From: JABWBD01 sp040768665
GTDB taxonomy: Bacteria; Planctomycetota; Planctomycetia; Pirellulales; Thermoguttaceae
NCBI GenBank assembly: GCA_040768665.1
Contig: JAXGMN010000110.1
Span: 1-16,012, forward strand
Length of the DNA: 16,012 bases
Reading direction: 5' to 3'
Numbering within the stretch: position 1 is the first letter of the stretch; each line of letters opens with the position of its first letter. The notes below the pieces were generated by a model. That model was not told the origin of the DNA. It saw nothing but the letters and a program-made list of their open reading frames with translations, and did not search any database. The translations under genes were made by a program, and so were the position numbers. This document shows positions 13,274 to 16,012 of this stretch, in pieces.

Positions 13274-13438
13274 CACGAGTCCTATCAGATCATACTAATC
13301 CGCCGCGCGGCCGAGTGCCACCTTTCGAGCGACAATCTCGTATTTCACCGTTGAGGGTCCACTCGGATCGTAGTGCCGACGCGAAATCGCCGCCTTGATT
13401 GCCTCCGGTCAAACACCCGCTCGGAAGCGACGGCCCAA

Positions 13439-14866
13439 TTACGAACCCAGCCCGGCCAGTTGGCTGATCAGTTCGACCATCTTGATCCGCTGCTGGTACA
13501 GAACAGCCAGGCTCGCCCGCGCGTTGGCGGCCAGCGATTCGCTCTTCTCGAGCAGCAGCGACTCCTCGTCCTCGTTGTACCCGTCGGTCTGGTCGATCGA
13601 GTCTTCGAGGTCCTCCTGGTACTCCGCAAGGAGATTCGAAGAGGAGGTGATCGCGGCATTGAAAAACCCGTCCACCCGGCCTTCGATCTTATCCAGTTGT
13701 CCAATGGCCTCGTCGACAATGCGAATCGCGGTTGAGGTCTTGGCGTCCAGCCCCGAATAGGAACCGCCGGAGAAGATCTGGGCCAGTGTGCCGCTGGTTC
13801 CCCCGAGCCGTGCGGCCTGCAAGCCGGGAATGGCCAGCGATGACCGCTGTTGGACGTCGGGCAGCAGGGCGAACACCAATCCGCCGCCGTCGACGGTCAT
13901 GGTGTCGAAGTCGCCGGTGAACCCGCCCGCGAACTCGACCTCGACATGAAAGCCGTTCTGGTTGACCGTGAAGCGGCTGCCCTCGCCGGTGTGGAGGGTG
14001 CCGTTGATCCTGGCGACCGCATCGCTGCCGTTGGCCGTTCCGTCGCCGTTGCCGCCGGTGACGGCAAAACTCCCGTCGGATACGGCGACCGCGATCTCGT
14101 TCGCGAAGCCGTCGTAAACACTCGTCAGCGTCAATTCGTCGCCGTCGACGGAGGCGACGACGCCGGTTTGGTGGCTAGCGTCGTTCATCTTCGCGGCGAC
14201 GTCGTCGAGGTCCTCGTCTGGCAGCACGCTGATCGAGGTCGACCCCAGCTTTCCGGTCAGCGTGAAGGTGGCGGCCGACCTGGTCTGGCCGCCGGAACCG
14301 GTATAGAGCAACTCGGCCTCGGTGGCCGCTTGGAGCACGGTGCCCGAGATTTCCGGCTGCCAATCCGGCGCCCCGTGGCCGAGGGCATAGACCTCGACCG
14401 ACGCCACTTGCTCCGAGTTGCGGCCCGACACCCGGTAGTCGGCCGAGCCGTCCAGCATGCGGCGGCCGTCGATGTCGACCCCGGCGAGATTGTTCATTTC
14501 GACGATTGCTTCGTCGATGGCGGCCTGCGCGGTGGCCCGCTCCGACGGCGTCAGGCTTCGCGTTTCATCCTTCAGCAGCTCGGTGCGGACGGCATTGAGC
14601 TGGGTCCGGATCTGATCCAGCGTCGACTGGACCTTGGTGATCCTGCTGCTGGCGGCCGATACGTTCGCCGCCGTCGAGGTTACGTTGGCCAGCCACGATT
14701 CAAACCCGCTGAGGGCGAGGAACGTGGAGGGGGCGTCGCGGGGCGACTGGATCTTCTTGCCGGTCGCCAGACGAAGCGTGTGCACACCGACCGCAGTATC
14801 GGCTTCGGCGAGCCGATTGAGCAAGGTCCGTTCAATGCCGGACAACGACACGCTGATCCGCGCCAT
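13439..14866 (-). CDS. Flagellin-family protein with hook IN motif
   Basis: The protein has 475 residues from ATG 14866 (ARISVSLSGIERTLLNRL). Earlier codons of the open frame, up to 15085, do not look like flagellin. Residues about 1-150 form the helical N-terminal flagellin domain (RLATGKKIQSPRDAPSTFLALSGF, then long heptad helices). Residues 199-268 fit the flagellin hook IN motif (TFTLTGKLGSTSISV, TGVVASVDGDELTLTS). Residues about 370-475 are the C-terminal helical domain ending in LYQQRIKMVELISQLAG. It would be a flagellar filament or hook-filament junction subunit, exported by the flagellar secretion system, hence no signal peptide. FlgL-like proteins are the alternative. No other flagellar gene is nearby. 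A -10-like TATACT at 14953-14958 (minus) lacks a clear -35. Confidence 0.85.
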   Translation of the reverse strand: MARISVSLSGIERTLLNRLAEADTAVGVHTLRLATGKKIQSPRDAPSTFLALSGFESWLANVTSTAANVSAASSRITKVQSTLDQIRTQLNAVRTELLKDETRSLTPSERATAQAAIDEAIVEMNNLAGVDIDGRRMLDGSADYRVSGRNSEQVASVEVYALGHGAPDWQPEISGTVLQAATEAELLYTGSGGQTRSAATFTLTGKLGSTSISVLPDEDLDDVAAKMNDASHQTGVVASVDGDELTLTSVYDGFANEIAVAVSDGSFAVTGGNGDGTANGSDAVARINGTLHTGEGSRFTVNQNGFHVEVEFAGGFTGDFDTMTVDGGGLVFALLPDVQQRSSLAIPGLQAARLGGTSGTLAQIFSGGSYSGLDAKTSTAIRIVDEAIGQLDKIEGRVDGFFNAAITSSSNLLAEYQEDLEDSIDQTDGYNEDEESLLLEKSESLAANARASLAVLYQQRIKMVELISQLAGLGS

Positions 14867-15093
14867 TGCAGATTGTTCCGAGAAGAGACAGGACGAGAAG
14901 AGCAGAAGCGAAAAGGCGCCGGGCGGGACCGGCCCGGTTGGCGTTCGATCCAAGTATAGGTTGGCCTTCCCGCAGAAGCGGGCGTCCGTCCTCGAAACTG
15001 CCGACAGCAGAGAATATCCGCATTGAAGCCCGCGTGGCGGGCGGTTTACCGCCGGAATAACCGGTCCAACTCGCACAGCCGCCAAGGGAGACT

Positions 15094-15132
15094 GGGGAAA
15101 AAGGGGATGGCGCGGTGCCTGCCCCCTTTTTC
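15094..15132. terminator. Candidate bidirectional terminator, also a REP-like palindrome
   Basis: GAAAAAGGGG (15097-15106) pairs perfectly with CCCCTTTTTC (15123-15132), with GGC/GCC inside. On the minus strand the stem ends in a T run right after the MetE-like stop codon, which it overlaps. The GGGGATGG head also resembles the other palindromes of the window. The remaining spacer 14867-15093 upstream of the flagellin gene shows only two small stems (GGCGGTTTACCGCC and CCCGCAGAAGCGGG). Confidence 0.6.
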
Positions 15133-16012
15133 AACTCGGCACGATGTCCATCTGCAGCGCGGGGTCCGCCGCGGGAACATAGGTCGTCGGCAGGCCAAGC
15201 TCGTTTCGAACAATGTTGCACCCCTGGGCGATCGACGACGCCTTGTAGAAGGCGATTTCCCGGTTGCATCCCTGCCGGCCGAATCCGCAATCGCTCGAGA
15301 CGACAAGCCGCTCCGGCGGGATGTATTTGAGCGCACGGCGGATCTCGCCGGCCACTTCCTCGGGCCGGTCCGCCTGCAGCGTGCGATGGCTCACCGCGCC
15401 GATGGCGATCTTTTTGTCCAACGCGTTCTTGAACCGCTCGAACAGTTCGATGTCGCGGAAGTTGCGGTCCTTCATCTCCACCGTCCACACGTCGCCTTTC
15501 GCTTCGCCCAGGTAGATCTCCAGCGAAGCCGCGTAGCTCGTGTCTTCCATCACCCGCTGCATGTTCGGGTTGCCCCAGCAGGTGTGGATCCAAATTTCGA
15601 CGTCGTCCAGGCCCTCGACCTCGCGGTTGTAGGCGTCGACCATGAACCGCACTTCGCTATGGTCCTTGCCCAGCGTGTTCGCCATGAAGTGGAAACAGGG
15701 CTCCTCGACCTGGATCACCTTGCAGCCGGCGTCGCGAAGCGCGAGGAGCTCCTTGTTCATCGCTTCGGCCATGTCCCAGATGACCTGGCGTTTGTCCTTG
15801 TACTGGTCGGTGTGGAGGTCGAGGAAAAGGCTCATTACCTGCGAGCAGCACGTGCCGAACTTCACCGGTTTTCGGCTTTTGGCCTGCGTCATGCGGAAAA
15901 GCTTGGCATAGTCCAGCGGCCGATACTCGATCTTCCCGGTGACGCGGGGCCATCGCCAGGCGGTATAGATCTCGTGCAGGAGCGTTCCCGGCGGATACTT
16001 CAGCCAACTCGA
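15131..16012 (-). CDS. MetE-like (cobalamin-independent methionine synthase family) protein, 5' end outside the window
   Basis: The last 293 codons are visible. The frame is open to the window edge, and residues before the internal Met at 15892 (YPPGTLLHEIYTAWRWPRV, LDYAKLFR) look like coding sequence, so the true start lies beyond 16012. It matches the catalytic C-terminal domain of MetE-type methyltransferases. The zinc-ligand pattern is present: H and C in IHTCWGN, a Glu in VEMKD or LEIYLGE, and C in SSDCGFGR, about 100 residues after the His. The VIQVEEPCFHF segment fits the substrate-side barrel strand. MetE transfers a methyl group from a folate to homocysteine. Stand-alone single-domain relatives such as this may use other methyl donors or thiols, so the exact reaction is uncertain. 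The protein is probably cytoplasmic. Confidence 0.85.
   Translation of the reverse strand, partial: SSWLKYPPGTLLHEIYTAWRWPRVTGKIEYRPLDYAKLFRMTQAKSRKPVKFGTCCSQVMSLFLDLHTDQYKDKRQVIWDMAEAMNKELLALRDAGCKVIQVEEPCFHFMANTLGKDHSEVRFMVDAYNREVEGLDDVEIWIHTCWGNPNMQRVMEDTSYAASLEIYLGEAKGDVWTVEMKDRNFRDIELFERFKNALDKKIAIGAVSHRTLQADRPEEVAGEIRRALKYIPPERLVVSSDCGFGRQGCNREIAFYKASSIAQGCNIVRNELGLPTTYVPAADPALQMDIVPS

Noticed and set aside
14832..15593. Minus-strand 253-codon frame spanning the MetE-like gene end and the flagellin upstream region
   Set aside because: It is an alternative frame of the MetE-like gene that runs through the terminator hairpin; it has no motifs.
15131..15892. Met at 15892 as the true start of the MetE-like gene
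   Set aside because: Upstream codons to the window edge remain open and protein-like, and the family domain would be missing its first part. The gene is treated as partial.

Overview
The window looks like chromosomal DNA from a GC-rich planctomycete, probably Pirellulales-like. This is inferred from the protein repertoire: a Tat-exported Gfo/Idh/MocA oxidoreductase, a secreted multi-EF-hand protein, a LamG/GH99-like (WbsX) secreted protein, a large secreted acetylxylan-esterase-like hydrolase, and many interspersed palindromes with GGGGAYAGG-type ends. No rRNA or tRNA gene and no CRISPR array was seen.

Layout. 1-3323: one large secreted glycosidase-like gene on the minus strand, with a terminator candidate beyond its end. 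3324-8458: an integron-like island, all genes on the plus strand. It holds a tyrosine recombinase (3898-5280), a short spacer with a strong promoter candidate (TTGCCA-N17-TAGGAT) and an attI-like core (GTTGGCA at 5541). A run of small cassettes follows: a Cys-rich unknown protein, a stand-alone receiver domain, a small protein resembling the FtsY/SRP54 N domain, and an antitoxin/ParE-type toxin pair. Three complete attC-like repeats of about 145 bp separate the cassettes and two degenerate ones follow. The repeats have R''/R' ends of the CCAAC...GTTGG type, L-type inner arms, and a conserved central hairpin with a CATCCATG core. The recombinase resembles IntI in several motifs but lacks the IntI-specific insertion and carries about 120 extra C-terminal residues. 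It points the same way as the cassettes, opposite to textbook integrons. Each repeat also contains a promoter-like pair of boxes with a constant 17-nt gap, so each cassette may get its own promoter from the upstream attC.

7776-8603: the decayed end of the array, overrun by palindromic elements. 8604-10739: a secreted alpha/beta hydrolase flanked by two inverted copies of one roughly 100-bp palindromic element. 10909-11967: an EF-hand protein on the minus strand. 12071-13063: a Gfo/Idh/MocA gene that loses its C-terminal third at a nested inverted repeat. 13116-13273: a large 44-bp-arm hairpin and a smaller one. 13439-14866: an isolated flagellin-family gene. 15131-16012: the 3' part of a MetE-like (cobalamin-independent methionine synthase family) gene that runs off the window.

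The main candidate for a little-described system is the integron-like island: a non-canonical integrase, reversed orientation, and attC repeats that seem to carry promoters. All family names come from reading motifs by eye; no search was run.
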